21,786 nt of DNA, from the NCBI GenBank assembly GCA_947292085.1, contig CAMYPN010000014.1, forward strand, positions 1 through 21,786. Direction: 5' to 3'. Shown here one piece after another: positions 1 through 7,262 of this stretch; the first letter of the stretch is position 1, and each line of letters begins with the position of its first letter. Both the position numbers and the translations under genes were made by a program. The notes below the pieces were generated by a model. That model was given only the letters and a program-made list of their open reading frames with translations. It did no database searches and was not told the DNA's origin. The stretch comes from an uncultured Gardnerella sp. GTDB lineage: Bacteria > Actinomycetota > Actinomycetes > Actinomycetales > Bifidobacteriaceae.

Positions 1-1
1 T

Positions 2-469
2 GTAACTGTTCAGACTATGTCTCGCATTTCTCAGTATGCTACTGAAAATGGTTACGATCGTATCCCAACAGTTGAGCTTGATATGTCTTGCACTGGCGCT
101 GTGTCTTCTGCTGCAGTAGATTTGGCTGAAAAGTTAAATGCTAAGGCTATCATTGCTTACACTCAGACCGGTTGCACTGTTCATCGCATTTCTCGTGAAC
201 GTCCAGCTGCTCCAATCTACGGTTTGACTAATAACGAGCATACTTATCACTGGCTTGCTTTGAGCTGGGGCACTGAAGGCTTCCTTATCGATGAGGATTA
301 TCACAATATGAATCGTCATGAGCTTATGACTTTCACTGACAAGGTTCTTCGTGAAGCTGGTAAGGTTGCTGACGGCGACAAGATCGTTGTCTTGAGCACT
401 GCTCAGGGTGAGCGTCAGGCTGGTCGCACAGATTCCATCTACGTACACACTGTAGGTGCTTGCGACTAA
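2..469 (+). CDS. pyk: Pyruvate kinase, C-terminal part (5' end outside window)
   Basis: Partial gene: the reading frame is open to the window edge, so the Met at position 17 is internal. About 155 residues remain. They correspond to the end of the barrel and the C-terminal domain of pyruvate kinase, which converts phosphoenolpyruvate and ADP to pyruvate and ATP in the cytoplasm. The helix VQTMSRISQYAT, followed by AVDLAEKLNAKAIIAYTQTG and a closing hydrophobic strand DKIVVLSTAQGE, is typical of this domain. The active-site barrel is not visible. The frame closes with TAA at 467-469, followed by two hairpins and no downstream partner gene, so this is probably the end of its transcript. The assignment is firm from the C-terminal domain alone. 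The symbol assumes a single pyk copy. Confidence 0.9.
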   Translation, partial: VTVQTMSRISQYATENGYDRIPTVELDMSCTGAVSSAAVDLAEKLNAKAIIAYTQTGCTVHRISRERPAAPIYGLTNNEHTYHWLALSWGTEGFLIDEDYHNMNRHELMTFTDKVLREAGKVADGDKIVVLSTAQGERQAGRTDSIYVHTVGACD

Positions 470-491
470 TTTTGCAGCTTACTTTGCTAAT

Positions 492-528
492 AAGTTACGT
501 TTATATTAGTTTTTCTAATTCGTAACTT
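492..528. other. Hairpin downstream of pyk
   Basis: An 8-bp arm AAGTTACG (492-499) pairs with CGTAACTT (521-528). A second inner stem ATTAG/CTAAT (505-509 with 515-519) closes a T5 loop. There is no T-tract after it, so it is more likely a 3'-end stabilising structure or an accessory hairpin to the next one than a terminator by itself. Confidence 0.5.
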
Positions 529-552
529 GTGCGGCTTATGTTTAGATTATTT

Positions 553-600
553 ATTGCGCGCTTCCTGCTTAATGCGGGTTGCGCGCAATATCTTGTTCTA
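553..600 (+). terminator. GC-rich hairpin, probable pyk terminator
   Basis: ATTGCGCGC (553-561) pairs with GCGCGCAAT (581-589). An inner stem CCTGC/GCGGG (564-568 with 574-578, one G-U pair) closes loop TTAAT. The trailing sequence is only loosely T-rich (TCTTGTTCTA). It is the strongest structure between pyk and the next promoter, so it is the best candidate for the pyk transcript end, although the poor U-tract lowers confidence. Confidence 0.55.
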
Positions 601-638
601 AACATTTATTTGCGACACGCTCAAAATATGCTAAGTAT

Positions 639-666
639 TTGCATATTGTTCAAAGTGTGGTATAGT
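639..666 (+). promoter_or_regulatory. Promoter for tRNA gene
   Basis: TTGCAT (639-644) and TATAGT (661-666) are separated by 16 bases, giving a start near 673, about 30 bases before the tRNA. The -10 box is close to consensus. The -35 keeps TTG. Confidence 0.6.
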
Positions 667-701
667 CAACAAGTCGCGCAAAAACGCGGAAAATTTAAAA
701 T

Positions 702-775
702 GCCCCTGTATCCCAATTGGTAGAGGAAACAGCCTCAAAATCTGTGCAGTGTGAGTTCGAGTCTCACCGGGGGCA
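702..775 (+). tRNA. tRNA with CAA anticodon (Leu), atypical short variable loop
   Basis: The acceptor stem is 702-708 with 768-774, including one T-G pair, followed by A775 as discriminator base. The T arm is GTGAG/CTCAC (751-755 with 763-767) around TTCGAGT. The D arm has a 3-bp stem (TCC 711-713 with GGA 725-727) and the loop text AATTGGTAGA seen in leucine tRNAs. The anticodon stem is ACAG/CTGT (729-732 with 742-745), with a C733-T741 mismatch below the loop; the loop places CAA at 736-738 after T735. CCA is not encoded. CAA reads the Leu codon UUG, and A at the discriminator fits leucine. However, bacterial leucine tRNAs carry a long variable arm, and here the variable loop is only five bases (746-750). 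The fold is clear; the amino acid charged onto it is less certain. Confidence 0.85.
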
Positions 776-782
776 CGTGCAC

Positions 783-813
783 AACGTCACTTAGCTTGCT
801 GAGTGACGTTTTT
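783..813 (+). terminator. Intrinsic terminator of tRNA gene
   Basis: AACGTCACT (783-791) pairs perfectly with AGTGACGTT (802-810). The stem can be extended inward through T-G, A-T and G-C pairs. A T run follows directly (809-813). Confidence 0.85.
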
Positions 814-847
814 CTATATTTTTCAGATTTATGCGAGCATAAAGTAT

Positions 848-853
848 TATAAT
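848..853 (+). promoter_or_regulatory. -10 box upstream of the amylase gene
   Basis: A consensus TATAAT lies 61 bases upstream of the amylase start codon. I see no good -35 at 16-19 bases; the nearest, TTCAGA at 822-827, is 20 bases away. Only the -10 is supported. Confidence 0.45.
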
Positions 854-913
854 TATCCATAGTGTGACTGTTGCGAGTAATACTCTGCTTTGTCTTGCTT
901 GAAAGGAACGAAG

Positions 914-2599
914 ATGATCCGTCGTGCAAAATCTGCTATTAATTTAACGGTAGTAAAATCTAAATGCTTACGAGTCGGAAGCATGTGTGTGCGTAATCTA
1001 TTTTCTACAGTCTGCGCATTGCTTTCTGCAGTAGCAACAATAGTTATGAGCGTAATGTTCATAGCACCAACACATGCTTCGGCATCATCTGGTATAAATG
1101 GTCTACCTCCTAAAGGCGTTATAGTTACTGCTTTTCAACAAAATTGGCGTAGTGTTGCTAAAGAATGTAAAGAAACGTATGGACCCGAAGGCGTGAAGTA
1201 TGTGCAAGTTTCTCCTCCTGAAGATCATATAAAAGGTAAAGCTTGGTGGACTTCATATCAGCCTGTGAGTTATTCGCTTAATTCTAAACTTGGTACTGAA
1301 AAAGAATTTAAGAAGATGGTTACTACTTGCAAGGCTTCTGGTGTTGGAATTATTGTAGATGCGGTTATTAACCATACTACTGGTTTTGATAATAAAGACA
1401 CTGTTGGCGTTGGTGGAAGTAAGTATGATGCTGCTGCTCAAAGTTATCCGGATGCAGGATATACGAAGGATGATTTTCATCAAATAGATAGAAATATTTA
1501 TACGTATAATAAGGCTGAAGTTGTGTGGAATTATCGTCTTGTTGGTTTGCTTGATTTGGATACTTCTAAGCCTCATGTGCAGCAAATTCTTGGAAAATAT
1601 TTTGCGAAGCTTCTTAAAATTGGAGTGGCAGGTTTTCGTGTTGATGCTGTAAAACATATGTCTCCAAAAGATGTTGAAGATATTAAGTCTGCTGCAGCTA
1701 AGGAAGCTGGTACTACACCGGATAAGATCTGGTGGATGCAAGAAACTATTGGTGATACAAATGGTGCTAAAGAAGATCAACCTGATAAATATCTTAAAAC
1801 GGGTGAAGTTGATGAATTTAGCTATTCGTACCGTTTGCGTAATTATTTCTACGGCTCAATAGAGAATTTGCACCATATTACAGACAGTTTAATTCCAAAC
1901 GATAAGGCTGCGATATTTGTTACTAATTGGGATACTGAGCGTGATGGTGATACTAAAACGCTTAGCTATAAAGATGGTACTAAATATGAACTTGCTAATG
2001 CTTTTATGCTAGCGTACCCGTATGGTACTCCTAATGTCTATTCTGGATACAAGTTTTCTTCTAGAGACGAAGGTGCTCCTGGTGCAACGGAAACTTCTAT
2101 TCCTGATGTTAGTTGTTCTAAAGAATCAACTTGGCAGTGTACTCAGCGTTTAACTTCTATTCGTGGAATGATTGGATTCTACAATGCTGTTAAGGGTACA
2201 AAAGTAACAAATTGGCAGGATGACAATGATAATAACATTGCTTTTAGCCGTGGTAATAAAGGTTTTTTGGCTATTAATAATACGGAAAAACCTAAATATG
2301 TAAGCTATAAAACAGATTTACCTGATGGTGAGTATTGCAACGTTTATGTATCACGGAATTGCAGTAAAACAGTGCGAGTAGATAATGGGAAAGTTGAAAC
2401 CACTATTCCTGCAAATTCTGCTATAGCTTTGCACTCTAATGCTGTTAAAAGCTTGGGCAGTTCGTTATTAAGCAGTTCTCGTAAGTACATGGTTGTGATT
2501 GTCTGCTCAATTGTTTTTGTTCTGTGCGTTCTCGCTATTGGAGTAAGAGCAAAGTTAAGAATGAAAAAAATTAAATCAGATCTTAAGGAGAACGTTTAA
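914..2599 (+). CDS. Secreted, membrane-anchored alpha-amylase (GH13)
   Basis: 561 residues from the ATG preceded by AAAGGA (902-907); an earlier in-frame start at 890 has no ribosome site. An N-terminal signal sequence (basic residues, hydrophobic stretch around 33-52, then THASAS) leads to a GH13 barrel. Region I is DAVINHTT (D149, H154). Region II is FRVDAVKH (nucleophile D244). Region III is WWMQETIGD (acid/base E277). Region IV is FVTNWDTERDGD (D340). All three catalytic acids are present. In region IV the usual NHD is NWD, with W339 where His is normal. Residues about 525-547 form a hydrophobic helix followed by a Lys-rich tail, so the enzyme should be tethered to the outer face of the membrane. 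Its predicted job is endo-cleavage of alpha-1,4 bonds in glycogen or starch outside the cell, feeding malto-oligosaccharides to uptake and GlgX-type enzymes. It has its own promoter and terminator. Confidence 0.9.
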   Translation: MIRRAKSAINLTVVKSKCLRVGSMCVRNLFSTVCALLSAVATIVMSVMFIAPTHASASSGINGLPPKGVIVTAFQQNWRSVAKECKETYGPEGVKYVQVSPPEDHIKGKAWWTSYQPVSYSLNSKLGTEKEFKKMVTTCKASGVGIIVDAVINHTTGFDNKDTVGVGGSKYDAAAQSYPDAGYTKDDFHQIDRNIYTYNKAEVVWNYRLVGLLDLDTSKPHVQQILGKYFAKLLKIGVAGFRVDAVKHMSPKDVEDIKSAAAKEAGTTPDKIWWMQETIGDTNGAKEDQPDKYLKTGEVDEFSYSYRLRNYFYGSIENLHHITDSLIPNDKAAIFVTNWDTERDGDTKTLSYKDGTKYELANAFMLAYPYGTPNVYSGYKFSSRDEGAPGATETSIPDVSCSKESTWQCTQRLTSIRGMIGFYNAVKGTKVTNWQDDNDNNIAFSRGNKGFLAINNTEKPKYVSYKTDLPDGEYCNVYVSRNCSKTVRVDNGKVETTIPANSAIALHSNAVKSLGSSLLSSSRKYMVVIVCSIVFVLCVLAIGVRAKLRMKKIKSDLKENV

Positions 2600-2630
2600 A
2601 ATTTTTTAAGATTGTTGATTCTTTGGTTTT

Positions 2631-2663
2631 GCTGCTCTTGCTTAGTTGTGAGAGCAGCTTTTT
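2631..2663 (+). terminator. Intrinsic terminator of amylase gene
   Basis: GCTGCTCT (2631-2638) pairs perfectly with AGAGCAGC (2651-2658), followed by TTTTT (2659-2663). Confidence 0.88.
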
Positions 2664-2748
2664 ATTTAGTTAAGTTTCGTTTTAGGCGTGATATTTTTCT
2701 TTATTATTTTGATTAATCTACAGTGTTTTTACTAACTTTTGATAAGTG

Positions 2749-2778
2749 TTGGATAGTTTTTCTATAAAAGTATATAAT
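2749..2778 (+). promoter_or_regulatory. Promoter of the vWA/lectin gene
   Basis: TTGGAT (2749-2754), an 18-base spacer, and consensus TATAAT (2773-2778). Predicted start is near 2785, giving a leader of about 70 bases before the ATG at 2857. Confidence 0.65.
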
Positions 2779-2856
2779 CTTGTGAGAGAGTGTGTTTTTA
2801 AGCCTGTATGAGTTTGATTGCTTATACGAATATGCTCGTTAGGGAAAGAGTTTCGC

Positions 2857-5478
2857 ATGTATTGTCCTAATTGTGGAGCACGCATTGATAACAATATGCA
2901 ATTTTGCTCAGAATGTGGTAGTCCTGTTCAGGCTGTGAATGATTCTGCTCAGCAACAGTCTTTGCAGGAGACGAAAGTTATGCCGGTTCAGGAAACTCAG
3001 GTTATGCCGGTTCAAGAGACGCAGGTTATGCCTACTCAGCAATCGTCTCAAGAAGCTTATACTCAAGTATTTAATCAGCAAAATGGTCAGTATACTTCTC
3101 AGTCGGCAGTTTCTCAGCCAAATCAAGCTATAGGAAATGCTGATATTGCAGAGACTCAGATGCTGCGAACAGCACCGCAAGGTAATAGCGGTGTAGTTAA
3201 TCCTGCTTCTCAAATGATGCCTCCTCAGGCAAATGCTGGTGGGAATTTCGGTTTGTCAGCTGGTAAACCTAATTTAGAGCAGAATTTTGTTAATCCAGAA
3301 TATTCTATGAATCCTCAATTTGCTGGTAATGCTGTTAACAATGCTAGTAATGCTACTGGCATGTCTGAAGCTGCTGGAGTTTCAGAGGTTGCTGAAGCTG
3401 CTGATAGTGCAGCTGAATCTGGAGGACTTGCAAAAGGTTTTATTGGTGGTGCTGCAGCTGGAGCTAGTGGTTTTGTCGCTGGTGCTGCAAGTGCCATGTT
3501 AAGTGGTTCTGCTGGTGCTGCAGGAAATGCTGCTGCTGGTAATATTGCTGGGGCGGCTGGGGCTGCTGCTGCAACTGGACATGCTGCGTCTGCAGCTGGA
3601 AATGTTGCTTCTGCAGCCGGGCATGTTGCGTCTGCAACTGGACATGCGGCTGGTTCCGCTATTAAGTCTGTTGCTGATGGAATGTCAAGAGGATCAAGAG
3701 GTGCTTCCACTTCTGCAGGTAACATAAATAATGGCTTAAGTGGATCTTCTAGTGGCTCTCCTGTTTCAAATGGAGGAGTCCCTGGCAGAATACCTAACGT
3801 CGGTGGTGCTCCTAGAGGTGCTACTGGTGGTGCTCCTGAAGGTACTCCTAATGTGAATCCTGGCGGAACATACGGTGGATCAAATGCTGGTTTTTATGGC
3901 GGTCCATATGGCGGAGCTCCTAATCAAATGAGAGTGCCAGGAGGAGCAGGTAATTTTAATGGAGGAATTCCTTCAGGCTATGGGCCAAATCCTTACGATA
4001 AAGAAGCAAGTTCTCGTAGATTAAGAAATACTATTATTGCAATAATTGCAGCAATTGCAGTAATACTTGCTAGCTTGGGAGCGTTTGTATGGTACCGAAT
4101 GAGTCAAAGCAAGACGAGTTCGGATGTTCAAGGAATTAGCTATAAAACTTTACGAGCTGATTTAATGAAATCAAAGAAGTACAAGGATTATACAGTGAAA
4201 ATAGTGGATGCGGATGTTTCGCATTATCCTCACGTAAAGCTGTACTTCTCGCTTACTGATAAAAACGGTAAAGCTTTGGAAATTAATTCTCCTACAGCCG
4301 CAATCAAAGAGAAGATCGGCGGTGGCCGTGAAGCTGAGCGTGTAATACGTAAAGTTGAACGAATTAAAGATAAACAGAGCGTTAACTACGAAATTGTGTT
4401 AGATAAATCTGGTTCCATGGATTCATCTATGAACACTATGCAAGAGACTATGAGTGACTTTGTGCGAACTCTTAACTACAAGAGGGGAGATAAAGCTGAG
4501 CTTATATCGTTTGATAATTACATCATGTATATGGCAACATACACTAATGATAAGGATCGTTTATTAAACGGTATTAACAGCATATCTGCAGATGGAGGTA
4601 CAGCTTTGTACGACGCCTTGTACACTGGCGTTACAAATGCTGCAAACCATGAAGGTTTTAACTGCGTTATAGCTTTTACTGATGGTGAAGATAATGCAAG
4701 CCGTCATTCTGCAGACGACGTTATTGAGTTAGCTAAAACAAATAACATACCTGTTTACTTAATTGGCACGAGTGATGCTGATTCCAGTATTTTGCAGAAT
4801 ATTGCTAATAAAACAAACGGTTACTTCTGGGATATTAACTCTATTTCAGATATGAATGATATTTTGAAGCGCATCAAAGTAAACCAAGATAACGTTTATT
4901 GCCTTGAATATGATTCGGATTCCGGTTCTGATCCTTACAGTGATCGAGTTATTTCTGCTTTAGTTGCTGATTCTAAGGACCATACTTCTGGTGGTATTGG
5001 TGACGATTTGTCGTTTAAGCCTGCAAAGAAGAAATACAGCAAAAATAAGTCAAATAAGACTGATCTTGTAATGCATAAAGAAGATGCCACATGGACTCAG
5101 GCAAATAACTCTTGCATGAAGGATGGCGGCTTATTGGCTACTGCAAGTACTAAAGAAAAGGAGCAGAAGCTTATAGACTTAGCCGAAAAAGAAGGTATAA
5201 AGTACGTTTGGATTGGCGGTTATACCTCTGAACGAAGTGACGGAGGAATATTTGCTCATTGGGCAACCGGCGAAGATATGGGTTATGAGAATTGGATGCC
5301 TGGAGAGCCAAGTCACACAGATAAAGATGGTGAACCTGAAATGTATATGATGCTGTGGAAGGTTGACGATCAGTGGTCCTGGAACGATCAGCGAGATAAT
5401 CTGTTTAGTACGCCATATTTGCAGAAGACATTTAGCGGTAAAACAGGTTATGTGTGTGAGGTTAATAAGACTAACTAA
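2857..5478 (+). CDS. Zinc-ribbon / transmembrane / vWA / C-type lectin-like surface protein
   Basis: 873 residues from ATG 2857, which follows AGGGAAAG (2841-2848); an upstream in-frame TTG at 2818 lacks a ribosome site. Order of parts: a zinc ribbon CPNCG...FCSECG (residues 3-21); three 8-residue repeats QET(K/Q)VMP(V/T) (37-60); an Ala/Gly/Pro/Asn-rich region (about 150-385) with seven-residue repeats such as SAAGHVA and several GGAP motifs; one hydrophobic helix (about 391-414); a short alpha/beta segment; a von Willebrand A domain (about 510-680); and a C-type lectin-like fold (about 735-873). In the vWA domain the metal site is complete: D516-x-S518-x-S520, T582 and D609. The lectin part shows WIGG, NWMPGEPS, WSWND and GYVCE. 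Known biology of these folds suggests a cytoplasmic zinc-ribbon end and an exported metal-dependent adhesion or sugar-binding end. The ligand is unknown. There is no signal peptide, so the single helix must act as an anchor. Confidence 0.85.
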   Translation: MYCPNCGARIDNNMQFCSECGSPVQAVNDSAQQQSLQETKVMPVQETQVMPVQETQVMPTQQSSQEAYTQVFNQQNGQYTSQSAVSQPNQAIGNADIAETQMLRTAPQGNSGVVNPASQMMPPQANAGGNFGLSAGKPNLEQNFVNPEYSMNPQFAGNAVNNASNATGMSEAAGVSEVAEAADSAAESGGLAKGFIGGAAAGASGFVAGAASAMLSGSAGAAGNAAAGNIAGAAGAAAATGHAASAAGNVASAAGHVASATGHAAGSAIKSVADGMSRGSRGASTSAGNINNGLSGSSSGSPVSNGGVPGRIPNVGGAPRGATGGAPEGTPNVNPGGTYGGSNAGFYGGPYGGAPNQMRVPGGAGNFNGGIPSGYGPNPYDKEASSRRLRNTIIAIIAAIAVILASLGAFVWYRMSQSKTSSDVQGISYKTLRADLMKSKKYKDYTVKIVDADVSHYPHVKLYFSLTDKNGKALEINSPTAAIKEKIGGGREAERVIRKVERIKDKQSVNYEIVLDKSGSMDSSMNTMQETMSDFVRTLNYKRGDKAELISFDNYIMYMATYTNDKDRLLNGINSISADGGTALYDALYTGVTNAANHEGFNCVIAFTDGEDNASRHSADDVIELAKTNNIPVYLIGTSDADSSILQNIANKTNGYFWDINSISDMNDILKRIKVNQDNVYCLEYDSDSGSDPYSDRVISALVADSKDHTSGGIGDDLSFKPAKKKYSKNKSNKTDLVMHKEDATWTQANNSCMKDGGLLATASTKEKEQKLIDLAEKEGIKYVWIGGYTSERSDGGIFAHWATGEDMGYENWMPGEPSHTDKDGEPEMYMMLWKVDDQWSWNDQRDNLFSTPYLQKTFSGKTGYVCEVNKTN
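2965..3036 (+). repeat. Three 24-base coding repeats (QETxVMPx)
   Basis: In-frame tandem copies at 2965-2988, 2989-3012 and 3013-3036 encode QETKVMPV, QETQVMPV and QETQVMPT. Copies differ mostly at third positions, so they are not a very recent expansion. Related single motifs YTQVF (T69) and ETQML (T100) follow. Confidence 0.85.
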
Positions 5479-5535
5479 TAAATCTACGTTTTACGTGTAA
5501 TGCGAATAAGTGGTGATATTAGTTCGTTGTAAAAT

Positions 5536-5585
5536 ATATTTTCTGCTTGCAGTACTTTTATTGAAGTGTTGCAAGCAGAAAATAT
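5536..5585. terminator. Very long hairpin between vWA/lectin gene and GH3 gene
   Basis: ATATTTTCTGCTTGCA (5536-5551) pairs perfectly with 5570-5585. The stem continues inward through two G-T pairs and ACTT/AAGT to about 22 bp, closing loop TTATTG (5558-5563). No uninterrupted T run follows, only TTTTACTTTTT at 5595-5605. It lies just before the GH3 promoter, so a terminator or 3'-end protecting structure is likeliest. Confidence 0.6.
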
Positions 5586-5607
5586 CTTAGATGATTTTAC
5601 TTTTTGG

Positions 5608-5636
5608 TTGCATACATGAATTGTGTGCTCTGTAAA
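5608..5636 (+). promoter_or_regulatory. Promoter of GH3 gene
   Basis: TTGCAT (5608-5613), a 17-base spacer, and TGTAAA (5631-5636). This would leave a very short leader (about 10 bases) before ATG 5654, still containing TGAGGA. Confidence 0.4.
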
Positions 5637-5653
5637 TAAAGTTGAGGATAACT

Positions 5654-7036
5654 ATGCGAGACCGTAGAATGCGCAATAGAATGCGTAGTGTTGAAAAAAT
5701 GAGGCGTCGCAATTCCGCGTATCATAGTAACGATTACGATCAGCAGATAGGCGTATCTAATACTGGCAAGCGTATAGCTGTTTTCGTGGTAATTGTTTCT
5801 ATTATGGCTTTACTTTGTGTAGCTATGATGTTTGCTTTGAAGGTTTTACATTCTGAGTTTTCTTCTAAGACTATACAGTCACGTCAGCAGTCTTCTACTA
5901 AAATCAAAATTAATAATGATGCTAAACGTGTAAAGAATAATGATAATAGTAAAAACAAAGCAATAGTTGAAGATAACAGAAACGTCGATACTATCCTCGC
6001 AAAAATGACTCTAGAAGATAAAGTTGCGCAAATGTTTATGGTTCGTCCAGAAGATTTAAGCGGATTTAAAGGAGTCGTAACTGCTTCTGGTTCCCAAACT
6101 AAACAGTCTTTTGATGCTCTTCCTGTTGGCGGAGTTATGTACAGTGCAGACAATTTGCAGAATAGTAATCAAACTAAAACTATGATTTCTGGATTGCAGA
6201 AGATTAGTGAGTCTAGGCTTTCTTTGCCAGCTTTTATTTCAGTTGATGAAGAAGGCGGAACTGTTGCAAGAGTTAGTATAAATAAATCTATGGGTGTTAA
6301 TAAATCACCAAATATGAGCGATGTTGGCGCTAGTGGTGATGTTAATAATGCTAAAAAAATTGGAAAGTATATGGGATCGTATCTTTCTAATCTTGGTTTT
6401 AATGTTGACTTTGCTCCTGTTGCGGATGTTCTTACGAATCCGAGAAACACGCTTATAAAATATCGTTCTTTCGGCTCAGATCCTGCTTTAGTTGCTCGAA
6501 TGACAAGTGCTTTCAGTAATGGCTTGTGGGATTCGCACGTTTTTGCCACTTATAAGCATTTCCCTGGTCATGGTTCTACCTTTACTGATTCTCATAAAGG
6601 AACTACTATTTCTCAGATTACTGAGAGTGAACTAGACAAAACTGATTTAGTTCCATTCAAAGATGCTGTACGAAATGGTGTGAGTTTTATTATGGTAAGT
6701 CATGTCTCATATCCTAAAGTTACCGGCGATAATACCCCAGCTAGTATGTCTAAAAAGATTATGACTGATATTGCTCGCGAAAAACTTGGTTATAAGGGCA
6801 TTTTGATTTCTGACTCTTTAGGAATGGGTGCTATAACGAATAAATACAATTCAGCTGATGCTGCTGTTACTGGTATTAAAGCAGGTTTGGATATGCTTTT
6901 GTGTCCACAAGATTTACACCAGGCTTACAATGCTGTGATTAATGCTGTTAAAAAGGGAGATATTAGTCAAAGTCGTATTGATCAGTCTGTAAGGCGTATT
7001 ATTGCTGCAAAATTACGAATAGCTAATAAAAACTAG
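5654..7036 (+). CDS. Membrane-anchored GH3 beta-N-acetylhexosaminidase (NagZ-like)
   Basis: 460 residues from ATG 5654, with TGAGGA (5643-5648) upstream; an earlier TTG at 5642 overlaps that site. A strongly basic N-terminus (many Arg and Met) leads to one hydrophobic helix (about 41-65) with no clear cleavage site, then a Lys/Asn/Ser-rich linker. The GH3 barrel follows, from about 110 to the end. Diagnostic features are DEEGG, KHFPGHG-x4-DSH (K301, H302, D312, H314), which carries the His/Asp pair that NagZ enzymes use in catalysis, and ISDSLGMGAI with the nucleophile D387. The length fits single-domain NagZ plus an anchor. NagZ enzymes release N-acetylglucosamine from muropeptides or glycans. 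Because this copy is anchored outside the membrane, it probably trims peptidoglycan or host glycans there rather than recycling cytoplasmic muropeptides. Substrate not proven. Confidence 0.88.
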   Translation: MRDRRMRNRMRSVEKMRRRNSAYHSNDYDQQIGVSNTGKRIAVFVVIVSIMALLCVAMMFALKVLHSEFSSKTIQSRQQSSTKIKINNDAKRVKNNDNSKNKAIVEDNRNVDTILAKMTLEDKVAQMFMVRPEDLSGFKGVVTASGSQTKQSFDALPVGGVMYSADNLQNSNQTKTMISGLQKISESRLSLPAFISVDEEGGTVARVSINKSMGVNKSPNMSDVGASGDVNNAKKIGKYMGSYLSNLGFNVDFAPVADVLTNPRNTLIKYRSFGSDPALVARMTSAFSNGLWDSHVFATYKHFPGHGSTFTDSHKGTTISQITESELDKTDLVPFKDAVRNGVSFIMVSHVSYPKVTGDNTPASMSKKIMTDIAREKLGYKGILISDSLGMGAITNKYNSADAAVTGIKAGLDMLLCPQDLHQAYNAVINAVKKGDISQSRIDQSVRRIIAAKLRIANKN

Positions 7037-7050
7037 TTATTTTGTAAATT

Positions 7051-7136
7051 TCAGCATGTTTAAATAATGCTCGGCGTTTTGCAAAAATTTTCTTTGCAGA
7101 ATCCGAGCATTTTTCTTTTTCAATATGCTGATTTTT
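7051..7136 (+). terminator. Nested double terminator after GH3 gene
   Basis: Inner hairpin: AATGCTCGG (7066-7074) pairs with CCGAGCATT (7103-7111), with a further GCAAA/TTTGC stem inside and a T-rich tail TTTTCTTTTT. Outer arms TCAGCAT (7051-7057) and ATGCTGA (7125-7131) enclose it and are themselves followed by TTTTTC. Two successive release points are possible. Confidence 0.8.
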
Positions 7137-7224
7137 CTTGTTATATAAAGGATTATTGAGAATTATGATTTTGCTTTAATTTTTTCTGTAAGATTCTGCG
7201 AAAAATATTTTTTTATAAATTAGA

Positions 7225-7253
7225 TTGCATTTGTACTTTTATAGTGTTAGCAT
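7225..7253 (+). promoter_or_regulatory. Possible promoter of the Trp-leader/ECF unit
   Basis: TTGCAT (7225-7230) with TAGCAT (7248-7253) at 17 bases; alternatively TATAGT at 7240-7245 without a clear -35. The 7137-7262 stretch is otherwise AT-rich with no gene. A start near 7250-7260 would put the hairpin at 7263-7301 at the very 5' end of the RNA. Confidence 0.35.
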
Positions 7254-7262
7254 CGATGACAA

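Noticed and set aside
529-723. Small + strand open frame between pyk and the tRNA
   Set aside because: It runs across a terminator-like hairpin, a promoter and into the tRNA gene.
890-913. Upstream in-frame start for the amylase
   Set aside because: It has no ribosome site, and the downstream ATG at 914 follows AAAGGA with good spacing and begins a proper signal sequence.
735-929. Small - strand open frame
   Set aside because: It overlaps the tRNA, its terminator and the amylase leader; no ribosome site and no recognisable protein.
1253-1780. 175-codon open frame on the - strand within the amylase gene
   Set aside because: The sense strand has all GH13 motifs. The antisense product is Ile/Ser/Asn-rich with no domain and no start signal.
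3315-3725. 136-codon open frame on the - strand, rich in Ala and Pro
   Set aside because: It lies exactly opposite the Ala/Gly-rich repeat region of the vWA/lectin gene; GCT/GGT-rich codons leave the antisense frame open. No ribosome site or recognisable protein.
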